From: Cognatishimia sp. F0-27
GTDB taxonomy: Bacteria > Pseudomonadota > Alphaproteobacteria > Rhodobacterales > Rhodobacteraceae
Direction of reading: 5' to 3'
Length of the DNA: 64,000 nucleotides
Assembly: GCF_020667845.1 (NCBI RefSeq)
Contig: NZ_JAFMPQ010000021.1
Coordinates: 1 to 64,000, forward strand
Shown here: piece by piece, positions 35,970 through 45,038 of the stretch
Position numbering within the stretch: position 1 is the first letter of the stretch
Layout of the letters: each line of letters begins with the position of its first letter
Notes under the pieces: model-generated
What the model was told of the DNA's origin: nothing
What the model saw: the letters and a program-made list of their open reading frames with translations, nothing else
The model's database searches: none
Program-made: the position numbers and the translations under genes

Positions 35970-38900
35970 GAAGAAAGCGTCGCAACCGCTTGTGGTCCCG
36001 GCCCGAATTTTCCGGAAATCTGCGCGACGCGGATATCGAAAGATCCGTTGATGGCGTCCTCGGCGCGTTGCGCTGCGGAATAACGCCACACGGGTTCCTG
36101 AACCGCGATCTCGCGGATGATCGTATCCCCTTGCGCCACTTGAACGAGGTAGCTTTCACGGTCTTCGCCCAAGGGGACTTCGTACCCGCTCCAATCATCT
36201 CCGTCTATTCGCGTCCGCCGCACCCAGCGCACCAGAAGGTCGCCTGCATCATCGGCAACGCGCAGATGCGCCGGACGATAGGGCCGCAAGCCGTTGCCCG
36301 CAAAGTTGCGCACGAGATAACGGTAACTCTCGTCATCGATCGGTCGCTGCGCCGGACCAATGCGAAAATGCCGATCCACACGCCGCTGCGTCGCGGCAAG
36401 GTCGATCTGCTCGGCTGTCCCGTCCATAAGGACCACATAAGACCCTGCTGGCCAGCTCTCGGGCATCACGGCATCGCTGCCTGCCTGACCGCGCAGGCGG
36501 TGGCTCAAACGCCAGTAGCCCTCCGAAATGAGCTCGGCATCCCGGAACTGGAAGAGCTCCCAATTGTCGGGCGATCCATCGCCAATTGCCATGAGGTTCG
36601 CTCCGCCTAGAAGCTGCGCATCCGTGACAGAGTGCAGCAATCCCGACGAAAGACGAATATCGAGCGCAGGACCGCGATCAACCACCCCGATTGGTCCGGC
36701 TGGCAAGGCCGATTGCGTGACGCCCATGACGGAACGGGCCGGCTGAACAAAATCGAGCGCGTAATCTGCATCCTGCGCGGAGGCATAGACCGCGACGCTG
36801 CCGGGCCACGGGTTCGCATCCAATGCCAGATGAGGCGCATGCTCGACCTCGTCACCGCGCATCAGCGGCAAGTCCATGAACATCGGCGTCACTGGAACCG
36901 CGGGTGTGAAAGGCCGTAGAGGGGGCGCTTCCTCCGGATAGGGCGCGGGCTCAAAAAGCTCCGGCTCAATCCGCACGGCGTCGATGATCTGCCGGTCTGT
37001 AACCTCGACCCGGTCGATACGCGCCAAAGTCTCTCCCGTTCCCGAGCCGGACGGCACACGCACGATATCGCCGGCCCCGAGCGACAGGCGCGACAGCGGC
37101 AATGAGAAGCGCACGGAATCCCGCGCGATCCGAGCTTCGGCCAGCCACCGCTCCGCGGTTTGGCGGCCTTCCGCACGTGTCATCAGAAGACTGAGATCGG
37201 TCTCTGCAACCGCATGTGTGGCATCGTCCGGCAAGACGGTCTCCTCGGCGGCCACCTGGTGATCGGCATCTGCCAGCGCAAAGCTCACGCGCACCCGGCC
37301 AGCCATCTCGGCCTCGCCCGCGCGTGTTTCCATCACCGACCCGTCGAATTCCTCGCTTCTGGCGAGCGTATCGATGTCCAAGGTCGTCGCTTGCTGTCCC
37401 TTGCGCATCCGGAACACCAGTTGCCCGTCCCGCTCGATGGCGTCGAAGGCGTAGGCAAGCATCAACGGTTGCAACGCGCGCCGTGCGTCGGAAACGGTTG
37501 GCACGACATAGCCTCGCACGATTCCGTGCAGCGCGCGCGTGTCGATTTCGGTCAACCCCACACGGTGGCAGATCTCTGTCACCACGGAAGCCAGCGTCCG
37601 CGCTGAGGCGCGACCGTTCAGCCAATGCCCACGCCGGTAATTCGGCCCATCGGACCAAAGCCCTTCATTGCCCGGGAACCACGGATAGGGGCGGGCATCC
37701 CATGCCCAGACGAATGCCCGATCCATATCGATCATCGCGCCATCATAAACATCCGAAGCGGGGTTGTTCTCTGGCTCGTTCCAGAAGCCATACATCGCAC
37801 GCAAATACTGCCGCTGTATAAGTTCGTCTCGCAGCCCATTCGAGTAATGCGGCTCTGTCGACTCTGAAGATTTCGGATCGAGAAACTTGTTGGGCTGGTT
37901 GGTGCCCTTGTCGATCGCGGCACATCCCAGCTCGGTAAACCACACCGGCTTCGAGCGCGGGAGCCAAGCGGTCGGCTGGCTCTGGCGCACCCCACCAATC
38001 CGCTCATGATGCGGGTTTTCCCACCAGTTGCGGATATCCTTGTAGCGATAAACCCATGGCTCACCATAGGCCCCATCGGTAATGGGCGTCCGGTTTTGTG
38101 CGTCACGATCGGCTTGGCTGGCATAATACCAATCATAGCCTTCACCGCCCGCCACGTTCTGGGTCAGGTAATCGAGATCGTAAATCGACCCGGCCGATGC
38201 ATCGAGATGTGCATCGCCGTCGCGCCAGTCCGACAGGGGCATGTAATTGTCGATGCCGATAAAATCGATGTTGTCGTCGGCCCAGAGCGGATCGAGATGG
38301 AAAAAGAGATCACCGGAGCCATCCTGAGGCTGATAACCGAAATACTCCGACCAATCCGCCGCATAACCGATCTTCACCGCTGGCCCGAGCAAAGCCCGGC
38401 ACTCCGCTGCGAGAGCGCGCAACGCATCCACCGCCGGGAACCCGATATCGCCCCGGATCTGTGTCAAACCACGCATCTCCGATCCGATGCAAAAAGAGTC
38501 CACCCCGCCCGCAACAGCGCAGAGTGCCGCCTGATGCAGGATGAACCGTGAATAACTCCACTCATCCGGCCCGCTATAGGTCACCGCAGCGTCGCCGATG
38601 GCAAAATCGTCCGCCGACGCGGTTCCGAAGAATGCCGCAACCTCCACGTCAGCCGCCGCGGTGCCGTCCGTGGATCCGGGGACACCGGGGGCCAGACTGG
38701 TTATAATGCGCCCGCGCCAAGGCAAGGCCGGTTGACCGATCTGCCCGGTAAACGGGTCGATCAGATCATTGCCAGCCATCTGATCCATGAGGATGAACGG
38801 GTAGTAGAGAACCGCCAGTCCATCATCGGACATCCGCCGGATTGCCTGGATCACCGATTGATCGGTCGGCGTGCCGCCATAGACCGGACGGTCATTCTCC

Positions 38901-39907
38901 TTGGGCACCGTCAATGCCTCTGCACGTTCCAACCCGCAGACGGTCCAGGGCATTTTGGGCGCATCATAATCAGACTGCTCCACCATTGGGCGGATCTCGC
39001 ACTGTCCGGCACGCAGATCATTTCCGAACCAGCTGACTATCAGCGATGCCGCGCCGCAATTGGGCAGCTCGTCTTCGAGCTGGCCGAGCGAAGTCAGGAA
39101 ATCGGGCTGCTCTGAGGGAGAGTTTACATTGGCAACAGCCTTGCCCCCCTCGCCGATCCCGAACAGATCATCCGCAGCGGCCATATATTTCATGTAGACC
39201 GGCTTGGTCGCGAGCGCGTATTCCCCTGTTCCTGGGATCATCGCCACACCACCGACGGCATTCGGCACGTCCGCGTCATCCTGCGTCTCCGGACGTGTCA
39301 CCTCAAAGCTGAATTGCGGTACGCGATTACCAAAGCGGGACAATTGCAGGTCCTCGATGACCACATAGGCTGTCCCACGATACGCAGGCACGGTTCCGGG
39401 TCCTTCAACCGCCTCGATCTTGGGATCGGGGAGTTGGTCCTGCGTGCCGCGATAGACGCGCATGGTCAGATCGGATACCGGCAATTCCGCTCCATCGGCC
39501 CAGATCCGGTTGACGCCCGTGATCTCGCCTTCGCAAAGCGCAAGGGCAAGGCTCACGGAATAGCTGTATTTCTTAACGTCCGGCTGCTGCGGCGCACCCT
39601 TGCCGCCGCCACTCTTGGTCTTCACCTTTTCGCGGAACTCGGTCGCCCAGATGACGTGACCGCCGACCCGCATGCGTCCGTATACCTGAGCGATGGCAAC
39701 TCCTTCGCCGACACCGGTGAGCCGGAATCGGTCCATTTTGCCAATCTCGATCGCATCCGATCCCTGTCCCATCAGACGTTGATCAAGTGATCGCCCCAGC
39801 GACGCGCCGATAAAGCGCCCGACGGCCGTCATGGACAATCCCATCACGGAGCCCCCAATGGAGCCGCCAATGGCCGCGCCCGCAGCTGAAAGAAGGATAG
39901 TAGCCAT
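35966..39907 (-). CDS. GTA baseplate megatron protein (g15, TIM-barrel domain)
   Basis: 1313 residues, the largest gene of the cluster. It forms the tail-tip baseplate trimer. N-terminal small-residue-rich helices (ILLSAAGAAIGGSIGGSVMG) may line the hub. A tail-hub region is followed by a glycoside-hydrolase-like TIM barrel (about 430-800, with WADDNIDFIGIDNYMPLSDW and KPVWFTELGCAAIDKG), then fibronectin-like and C-terminal domains. The barrel may bind or cleave surface polysaccharide on recipients. ATG 39907 overlaps the NlpC/P60 stop as TGATG; the frame extends to 40150 inside the upstream gene. Confidence 0.94.
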   Translation of the reverse strand: MATILLSAAGAAIGGSIGGSVMGLSMTAVGRFIGASLGRSLDQRLMGQGSDAIEIGKMDRFRLTGVGEGVAIAQVYGRMRVGGHVIWATEFREKVKTKSGGGKGAPQQPDVKKYSYSVSLALALCEGEITGVNRIWADGAELPVSDLTMRVYRGTQDQLPDPKIEAVEGPGTVPAYRGTAYVVIEDLQLSRFGNRVPQFSFEVTRPETQDDADVPNAVGGVAMIPGTGEYALATKPVYMKYMAAADDLFGIGEGGKAVANVNSPSEQPDFLTSLGQLEDELPNCGAASLIVSWFGNDLRAGQCEIRPMVEQSDYDAPKMPWTVCGLERAEALTVPKENDRPVYGGTPTDQSVIQAIRRMSDDGLAVLYYPFILMDQMAGNDLIDPFTGQIGQPALPWRGRIITSLAPGVPGSTDGTAAADVEVAAFFGTASADDFAIGDAAVTYSGPDEWSYSRFILHQAALCAVAGGVDSFCIGSEMRGLTQIRGDIGFPAVDALRALAAECRALLGPAVKIGYAADWSEYFGYQPQDGSGDLFFHLDPLWADDNIDFIGIDNYMPLSDWRDGDAHLDASAGSIYDLDYLTQNVAGGEGYDWYYASQADRDAQNRTPITDGAYGEPWVYRYKDIRNWWENPHHERIGGVRQSQPTAWLPRSKPVWFTELGCAAIDKGTNQPNKFLDPKSSESTEPHYSNGLRDELIQRQYLRAMYGFWNEPENNPASDVYDGAMIDMDRAFVWAWDARPYPWFPGNEGLWSDGPNYRRGHWLNGRASARTLASVVTEICHRVGLTEIDTRALHGIVRGYVVPTVSDARRALQPLMLAYAFDAIERDGQLVFRMRKGQQATTLDIDTLARSEEFDGSVMETRAGEAEMAGRVRVSFALADADHQVAAEETVLPDDATHAVAETDLSLLMTRAEGRQTAERWLAEARIARDSVRFSLPLSRLSLGAGDIVRVPSGSGTGETLARIDRVEVTDRQIIDAVRIEPELFEPAPYPEEAPPLRPFTPAVPVTPMFMDLPLMRGDEVEHAPHLALDANPWPGSVAVYASAQDADYALDFVQPARSVMGVTQSALPAGPIGVVDRGPALDIRLSSGLLHSVTDAQLLGGANLMAIGDGSPDNWELFQFRDAELISEGYWRLSHRLRGQAGSDAVMPESWPAGSYVVLMDGTAEQIDLAATQRRVDRHFRIGPAQRPIDDESYRYLVRNFAGNGLRPYRPAHLRVADDAGDLLVRWVRRTRIDGDDWSGYEVPLGEDRESYLVQVAQGDTIIREIAVQEPVWRYSAAQRAEDAINGSFDIRVAQISGKFGPGPQAVATLSS

Positions 39908-40341
39908 CACTTGTTCTCCAATGGGAGGGAAAAGCGCGCCACTATACGCCGCGCCCATGGCCCGCTGAGCGGGCTTTCGACAACACCGTGGCCGCTGTAG
40001 GCATGGATGAACGCCGGGCTGCGCCCCGTTCGGGACTGGATGCCAACATGCTTGGCCACCGATCCTTCGCGCATCCGGAACAGCAAGACGTCGCCCGCTT
40101 CGGAACTGCGCACGGCTTTCGGCGACAGATGCATCAGTGCTGCGCGCCACAGGCGTTCGTCGCCTTGTGGCTCGGACCAGTCCATCGTGTAGGCTGGCAC
40201 CGGTTCAGGCTCCTGCCCGATCATGTCCCGCCAAACACCGCGCAACAAGCCGAGGCAATCGCAACCAGCGCCGCGCACCGAAGCCTGGTGCACATATGGG
40301 GTGCCAATCCAGGATCGCGCTACATTCACGACACGGCTCAT
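39907..40341 (-). CDS. GTA NlpC/P60 cell-wall peptidase (g14)
   Basis: 144 residues with the papain-like NlpC/P60 fold. The catalytic Cys is in GAGCDCLGLLRG and the catalytic His in AKHVGIQS. It is carried on the tail tip and is thought to cut peptidoglycan crosslinks to let DNA enter the recipient. Start ATG 40341 overlaps the stop of the hub gene (ATGA) and its stop overlaps the megatron start. Confidence 0.94.
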   Translation of the reverse strand: MSRVVNVARSWIGTPYVHQASVRGAGCDCLGLLRGVWRDMIGQEPEPVPAYTMDWSEPQGDERLWRAALMHLSPKAVRSSEAGDVLLFRMREGSVAKHVGIQSRTGRSPAFIHAYSGHGVVESPLSGPWARRIVARFSLPLENK

Positions 40342-41225
40342 CGCCGGCTCCCTCCGTCCTTGCGCTTTGCCTCGGTGGGATGCGTCGCGAGCCAGTCCTC
40401 CTCCGGAATGTCCGGAAAGCCCTGAAACTGCAAAACATTGTCAAATTTCTCGCGGCACGTTGTGAAGCGTTTGTCACAACCCGCGGTCAACCGAACAATG
40501 TCGCCGGGTAACGGGACAAGCCGGAGCGGTTCCCAAACCTCGATCACGCGTGCACCTGTGGGCCCCGCCCGGTCATGCTTGATCGCGGCAGAGAGCCCAG
40601 CAGCATTCCCGCTCATGACCTCGATCCGCCCGCGTTCGAACCATCCCGCGCCAAAACCCTCCAACGGGCCCGGATCGAACACACGCCCGTCAACTTGCGA
40701 CACAAGTTCGGCCTCGTGACGAAAACCCGAAGTCTCCAAATCAAAGCCGCAATTCCGATCACCGAGCACGGCGCTACAAGGCTTCTGAAACACGCGGCCC
40801 ACGGGCCGGTTCAGCTTCTCGGTTAGCCCGCGCAGTTCAGCATTGAAAGCCCCGGCCCCCCGGCGGATCTCGCCGATCGTGCCGCGAAACAGGATCTTGC
40901 GTGCTCCGACATTCTGCCAGTTCACCAGCCAGGCGACGACGTCGGCGCCATCGAAGCGGCCAGCAGCAATGTCATCCTCCCGGATCGCGGCATCGCTGAG
41001 CGCGCCCATGGCCTCGCTGTTGTCCACCGACAGCCCGGTCGCTTGCTGCAAGGCCTTTGCCGTCATGCCTGTTTCCGCCCGAAAGACGATCCCGTCGAAT
41101 GCCAGATCACAATCATGATCGGTGAATCCAAACCGCACCCCATCGCGGCGCGTGACCGACCAGCAGCGTGCCACCGTCCCGGTTCCGCTTTCCAGATGGG
41201 CGTGAAGCGCCTCTGCACCAACCAT
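40338..41225 (-). CDS. GTA hub protein (g13, DUF2163)
   Basis: 295 residues of the DUF2163 family, the central hub under the distal tail ring. Four cysteines (150, 159, 250, 257) form C-x8-C and C-x6-C pairs, the spacing I recall for the [4Fe-4S] ligands of phage lambda gpL, so an iron-sulfur cluster in the hub is likely. N-terminal TDHDCDLAFDG and GLSVDNSEAMGAL are family blocks. Start and stop overlap neighbours by 1 and 4 bases. Confidence 0.93.
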   Translation of the reverse strand: MVGAEALHAHLESGTGTVARCWSVTRRDGVRFGFTDHDCDLAFDGIVFRAETGMTAKALQQATGLSVDNSEAMGALSDAAIREDDIAAGRFDGADVVAWLVNWQNVGARKILFRGTIGEIRRGAGAFNAELRGLTEKLNRPVGRVFQKPCSAVLGDRNCGFDLETSGFRHEAELVSQVDGRVFDPGPLEGFGAGWFERGRIEVMSGNAAGLSAAIKHDRAGPTGARVIEVWEPLRLVPLPGDIVRLTAGCDKRFTTCREKFDNVLQFQGFPDIPEEDWLATHPTEAKRKDGGSRR

Positions 41226-41857
41226 CAGACCCGCACCTCCAGAACCGGAACATCAGGCACCTGCCCTCCATTGAACGTGGCAACCGAAACCGTGATCCGG
41301 TCGGTGTCAAACCGCACAGGCACGTCAAATTCGAAACCGGCTGTGACGATGGCACCCGCTTCCGGCGCGGAGACAAAACCGACGACGCCGCTGGTCGTAT
41401 CGACATTGAAATTGACATCATGGGTTTGCGTCACGCCGTCCACGGCAACTATCACCCGGCCCGCCACCGGTTTGGCGATAGTGCGCGTGTAGCTGCCCTC
41501 TCCGGACGCGTAGGTCTTCGACAACGCGAAATGCGTGGCAACCCCATCTCCGATGCCGATTTCTTGGTCGAGCGGTCCAATCTCCTGCGAGGGCGCACAG
41601 GACTTGTAGTCGGCCCAGTCTTTCCAGCGAAACCCATGCAGCTGTGCCCGGCGGGCTTCGAAAAACGCGATGACCGCCGCCACATCGTCGAGCGAACGCA
41701 ACCCCAGCCCCGCGTCATAGCGGCGACGGGAATGCGACCATGGCGTGTTGCGCTCCTCATATCCGCTTGTCAGCTCGACCACATCCGTCCGCCGTTCCGG
41801 CCCGCCCAGCGCGCCAAAACTCAGATCAGTGGGAAATCTCACTTCGTGGAACGCCAT
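41225..41857 (-). CDS. GTA distal tail protein (g12, DUF2460)
   Basis: 210 residues of the DUF2460 family, which makes the ring between tail tube and baseplate. The opening MAFHEVRFPTDLSFGALGGP and the block FFEARRAQLHGFRWKDWADY are diagnostic. AGGAGG lies before the ATG. The stop overlaps the hub gene start by one base. Confidence 0.94.
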   Translation of the reverse strand: MAFHEVRFPTDLSFGALGGPERRTDVVELTSGYEERNTPWSHSRRRYDAGLGLRSLDDVAAVIAFFEARRAQLHGFRWKDWADYKSCAPSQEIGPLDQEIGIGDGVATHFALSKTYASGEGSYTRTIAKPVAGRVIVAVDGVTQTHDVNFNVDTTSGVVGFVSAPEAGAIVTAGFEFDVPVRFDTDRITVSVATFNGGQVPDVPVLEVRV

Positions 41858-41892
41858 GGCGCTATCCTCCTCGTATTCCGAAAAACCGGGCC

Positions 41893-42558
41893 TTACCGGT
41901 TGCGACTTCCAATGCTGAGTGCACGGCTCATCTGCGCCGCGATCTGGCTCTGCGAGCGCTCAAAGCTGCGCGCATCAGGTGTCTGAATATTCATGACAAT
42001 GGAGACGCCAGAGCCGCTGCCGCCTTGAGCCCGGACACCAAGCTTGCCATCCGCTCCGCGGGTCAAAGGCATGATCGCCTCCGGTCCCGCCTCGCCCATC
42101 AGCCCAGTGCCGCCCCGCATCGGGAACGTGACCGGCCCGGTCACAACGCCGCCATTGGCAAAGGGCATCACCCGCCCCTGGCTGAACGAGCCGCCATCCG
42201 CAAACGGCGAAAGGCCGCCGAACACAGAGCCGATACTCCCGGCAATCAGCCCTCCAACGTGGTCGGTCACGGGTTTGACGGCGGCGCGATAGGCCGCGTT
42301 GATCATCGATTTGGCAACCTCGCCCAGCGCGTCCGAAAGCTTCATGCCGTCCAGCACAACACCGTCGATAGCGCGCCCGAGGCCCGACGACAGCGTGGTC
42401 TGCAATCGTGCAGCCCCCTGCCCGGCCGCGGAAAAACTCTGATGGATGCGCTTGAGTTCCGCGTCGAACTGCGCCGCCATGCCAACGGCGCCCCCCATCG
42501 CCGTTTCCAGCGCTTCGATCTGCACTTCGAGATCGTCAATTCCGTCGAGATCACTCAT
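41893..42558 (-). CDS. GTA tail tape measure protein (g11)
   Basis: 221 residues. An N-terminal coiled-coil region is followed by Gly-rich and small-residue segments (HVGGLIAGSIGSVFGGLSPF) and GLMGEAGPEAIMPL, a motif shared by phage tape measures. The length is short because GTA tails are short. It sets tail length and passes to the recipient membrane. The start overlaps the upstream chaperone by 4 bases (ATGA). Confidence 0.92.
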   Translation of the reverse strand: MSDLDGIDDLEVQIEALETAMGGAVGMAAQFDAELKRIHQSFSAAGQGAARLQTTLSSGLGRAIDGVVLDGMKLSDALGEVAKSMINAAYRAAVKPVTDHVGGLIAGSIGSVFGGLSPFADGGSFSQGRVMPFANGGVVTGPVTFPMRGGTGLMGEAGPEAIMPLTRGADGKLGVRAQGGSGSGVSIVMNIQTPDARSFERSQSQIAAQMSRALSIGSRNR

Positions 42559-42758
42559 GGATCTGCTCCTTCACATGTGTCTGGAAAGGCCGCCATCAGC
42601 GCGTCAAGCCGGCTGCGCGCCATTGGGGCCGCGCCGCTGTCCTGACCGAGCATCAACTGCAATTCCGCGGGCGTCAGAGCCCAGAATTCCGCCGGGCGCA
42701 GACCGAGGCCGCGGAGCCCCGCGCGCATCAGAACCGGCCAGTCAAACCCCTGCGCCAT
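42555..42758 (-). CDS. GTA tail assembly chaperone (g10.1-like)
   Basis: 67 residues, starting MAQGFDWPVLMRAGL and containing LRPAEFWALTPAELQLML, the signature of the small phage tail chaperone that follows g10. It overlaps g10 by 17 bases, the place where lambda-like phages use a frameshift to make a G-GT fusion, so coupled or frameshifted expression is possible. Confidence 0.88.
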   Translation of the reverse strand: MAQGFDWPVLMRAGLRGLGLRPAEFWALTPAELQLMLGQDSGAAPMARSRLDALMAAFPDTCEGADP

Positions 42759-43077
42759 CTGTCACCTCCGGCAGCATGAACGCCCGTGCGATCAACTCCG
42801 CCGCCGCTTTTGCGGCGGTCAGCGGGCCACCCTCGATCTCTGCCGAAAGCAGGTCCTTCGCCGTGCCCTGCCAGCCACCGCCCCGCAGACCCGCCACGAT
42901 CAGCGCCAGCACATCCCGGGTGGTAAATCCACCGGTTTCGAACCGCTGGACGAGATCGACAAGCGAGCCACTCTCAAGCTGCGCTTCCAGTTCCGCCAGC
43001 GCGCCGAGCGTGAGCCGCATGCGATGCGGCTCGCCGTCGAGCACAAGCGCCACCTCTCCCCGCCACGGATTGGTCAT
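42742..43077 (-). CDS. GTA tail assembly chaperone (g10)
   Basis: 111 residues of the gene-transfer-agent family that pairs with the following small ORF as tail chaperones around the tape measure. WRGEVALVLDGEPHRMRLTLGALAELE is the conserved N-terminal pattern (read as two blocks, WRGEVALVLDG and RMRLTLGALAELE). The start overlaps the tail tube stop as TGATG. Confidence 0.9.
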   Translation of the reverse strand: MTNPWRGEVALVLDGEPHRMRLTLGALAELEAQLESGSLVDLVQRFETGGFTTRDVLALIVAGLRGGGWQGTAKDLLSAEIEGGPLTAAKAAAELIARAFMLPEVTDGAGV

Positions 43078-43499
43078 CAGCTTGCCGGGGCCGCGGTGAA
43101 TTGCAGCGGTCCGGCACTTGCCAGAGCAATCTCATAGGTCGCCTCGCCATTATGCGAACCCGCGTATTCGATCGAGCTGACCTGAAATGCGCCCTCGATG
43201 GTGCCGAAATCGGGCACAATCACCTGGAAACCGGGCGTGTCGCCGTCAAAGAAGATCTGCCGCGCCCGCTCGTCGGTGCTGCTGTCCTTGAACACGCCCG
43301 AGCCAGAGATATTCGCGGATTTGACGCCTGCGCCAACCAGCAACTCGCGCCAGCCGCCGTGGCTTTCAAGCGAGGTCACATCGACCTGTTCGGCATTGAA
43401 GCTCACCCGCGTCGCCCGCAGGCCCGCCATGGTTTCGAACTGGCCAGTGCCATCGAGGTCGACCTTGATCAGAAGATCCTTGCCATTCTGTGCAGTCAT
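43077..43499 (-). CDS. GTA major tail tube protein (g9)
   Basis: 140 residues, phage major tail protein TP901-1 type, forming the stacked rings of the tail tube. MTAQNGKDLLIKVD is the usual opening, and the ISGSGVFKDSSTDE block lies in the middle. ATG 43499 is chosen because CGGAG precedes it; the longer frame to 43613 overlaps the DUF3168 gene. Confidence 0.93.
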   Translation of the reverse strand: MTAQNGKDLLIKVDLDGTGQFETMAGLRATRVSFNAEQVDVTSLESHGGWRELLVGAGVKSANISGSGVFKDSSTDERARQIFFDGDTPGFQVIVPDFGTIEGAFQVSSIEYAGSHNGEATYEIALASAGPLQFTAAPAS

Positions 43500-43525
43500 G
43501 GTCTTTCTCCGTTTTCCTAGGTGTT

Positions 43526-43933
43526 TCAGATGTCGTCGATGCGCGCGCGAAAGGTGAGATCGATCCGCCGGGCGCCATTTGCTGCGCGCCGCGCCCGCGC
43601 CTTCCGAAACCACAACCCCACAAGACGGCCGCGCCCCAGGGTCAGGTCGGCGTGATCCAGCGCGTCGCTGACTGCCCCCGCCGCGGCCTTGACCGCCTTG
43701 AAACTCGCCGTTTCGGTCACCACCGAGACGGTGAAATCATGCCAGGAGCCATCCCCGGCAACTTCGCCCGCATCGCGGACCGTCTCCGGCCCAAGCGCGA
43801 TATAAATCGTCGGCATACGGCCTGTCGGCAGCGCGTCGAATATGTTGGTGCCCACGAGATCGGTTACGGCCGCATCAGCCAGCAGACGCTCGAACACGGC
43901 AGTCTGGAGCGGCGCGGAAAGAGCATAGCTCAT
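43526..43933 (-). CDS. GTA tail terminator / DUF3168 protein (g8)
   Basis: 135 residues of the DUF3168 family, the tail terminator-like ring in GTAs. MSYALSAPLQTAVFERL and LGPETVRDAGEVAGDGSWH are the family blocks. The start overlaps the head-closure stop by 4 bases (ATGA). Confidence 0.92.
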   Translation of the reverse strand: MSYALSAPLQTAVFERLLADAAVTDLVGTNIFDALPTGRMPTIYIALGPETVRDAGEVAGDGSWHDFTVSVVTETASFKAVKAAAGAVSDALDHADLTLGRGRLVGLWFRKARARRAANGARRIDLTFRARIDDI

Positions 43934-44268
43934 GCGAACATCTCCTCTTCACACTGGCATTGCAGGTAGAGGCCGGTCGGCTCATGCTCTGTCACCGCTT
44001 CAATGCGGAAATACCGGCTTCCCATGCGGAACCGCTGTCCGGGTTCGGGACGGTTGGTCTGGCCGACCGGGGCCGCACGGACGGTGATGCGAAATCCGGT
44101 CACGGACAGGGCACCATCGGTCGCGTTTGCATAGCGCCCGGATCGCGGCTTCACCTGTGCCCACAACTCCCCAAGCTGCGACCACGTCTCTTCGAAACCG
44201 CCGGCGCCATCGGAACTGCGCAAACGGGTTTCCAGCGCCAGACGCCGGTTGAGAACCACCCGCGTCAT
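43930..44268 (-). CDS. GTA head closure protein (g7)
   Basis: 112 residues of the phage head-tail adaptor family (SPP1 gp16-like fold). RLALETRLRSSDGAGGFEETW and SRYFRIEAVTEHEP are typical, forming a small beta-barrel that plugs the connector. ATG 44268 overlaps the upstream stop as ATGA, which decides the start over the longer frame to 44334. Confidence 0.9.
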   Translation of the reverse strand: MTRVVLNRRLALETRLRSSDGAGGFEETWSQLGELWAQVKPRSGRYANATDGALSVTGFRITVRAAPVGQTNRPEPGQRFRMGSRYFRIEAVTEHEPTGLYLQCQCEEEMFA

Positions 44269-44858
44269 GACGTCATCCCGAGCCGCACCGGACGATAGCG
44301 CGCGATCAGGCTGGTGACGCCAAATGGCATGCATCCCTGGCTCAGCGCGGTCTCGTCACGATATTCGTAGTAATGTGCCGCAAGCATCAGAACCGCCTGA
44401 GCAAGGTCCGACGGCAGTTCCTGAAAGTCCTGGGCATAGCCCGCCTCGAACCGCACTTCCGCAGACCCGAGCTCCGGCACCGGCGGCAGGAACGACCCGG
44501 TTGGCACCAGCCGGGGCGACTGGGCATCGACACGCAGCGCAAAACCGGACGGGTCGACATTCTGGGCGGCACCAAACTTGTCGATGAGCGTAATCCCGGT
44601 GATGCCCGTGACCGGCGCAATGGGCAGCACCATGCCGCTTGCGTCCCGCCATTGCGTCAGCGTCAGCAGGAACGCCCGTCGGATCAGGGATTTGCTGGTG
44701 CGCGCTTCAATCGCGGCGAGAGCTGCGCGCAGGAAAGAGCTCAGGACGGCATCCTGAACATCGTCCTCGGCAAACCCCGTGCCAAGACGAAGATGGGTGC
44801 GTAATTGGACGACCGGGAGCACCACATCGGGCACTTGCGTTTCTTCAACGAGGATCAT
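44265..44858 (-). CDS. GTA head-tail connector (g6)
   Basis: 197 residues of the phage gp6-like connector family. MILVEETQVPDVVLPVVQLR opens the protein and is followed by alpha-helical segments including EARTSKSLIRR. It attaches below the portal. ATG 44858 follows CGGAGTAAG; the frame to 44963 is an extension into the gap after the capsid gene. Confidence 0.91.
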   Translation of the reverse strand: MILVEETQVPDVVLPVVQLRTHLRLGTGFAEDDVQDAVLSSFLRAALAAIEARTSKSLIRRAFLLTLTQWRDASGMVLPIAPVTGITGITLIDKFGAAQNVDPSGFALRVDAQSPRLVPTGSFLPPVPELGSAEVRFEAGYAQDFQELPSDLAQAVLMLAAHYYEYRDETALSQGCMPFGVTSLIARYRPVRLGMTS

Positions 44859-45038
44859 GTTCTTACTCCGAATTCCTACCCAAAGCGTTCCGTCTCGGGC
44901 AAAGGTGGGCGCGCGCTTGTCCCGTCGCTGTAGCGGAGGGGTGAGTGCTGGCCGACGGGCCAAATCTGTCCCTCACGAAAAGCGCGCGCCCCGATGGGAT
45001 GGCACCCGCGAGGGCGCCACCCGATCGTTTCAGGTCGG

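Noticed and set aside
37216-37821. Plus-strand frames opposite the megatron gene
   Set aside because: Antisense shadows; Arg/Pro-rich and without homology.
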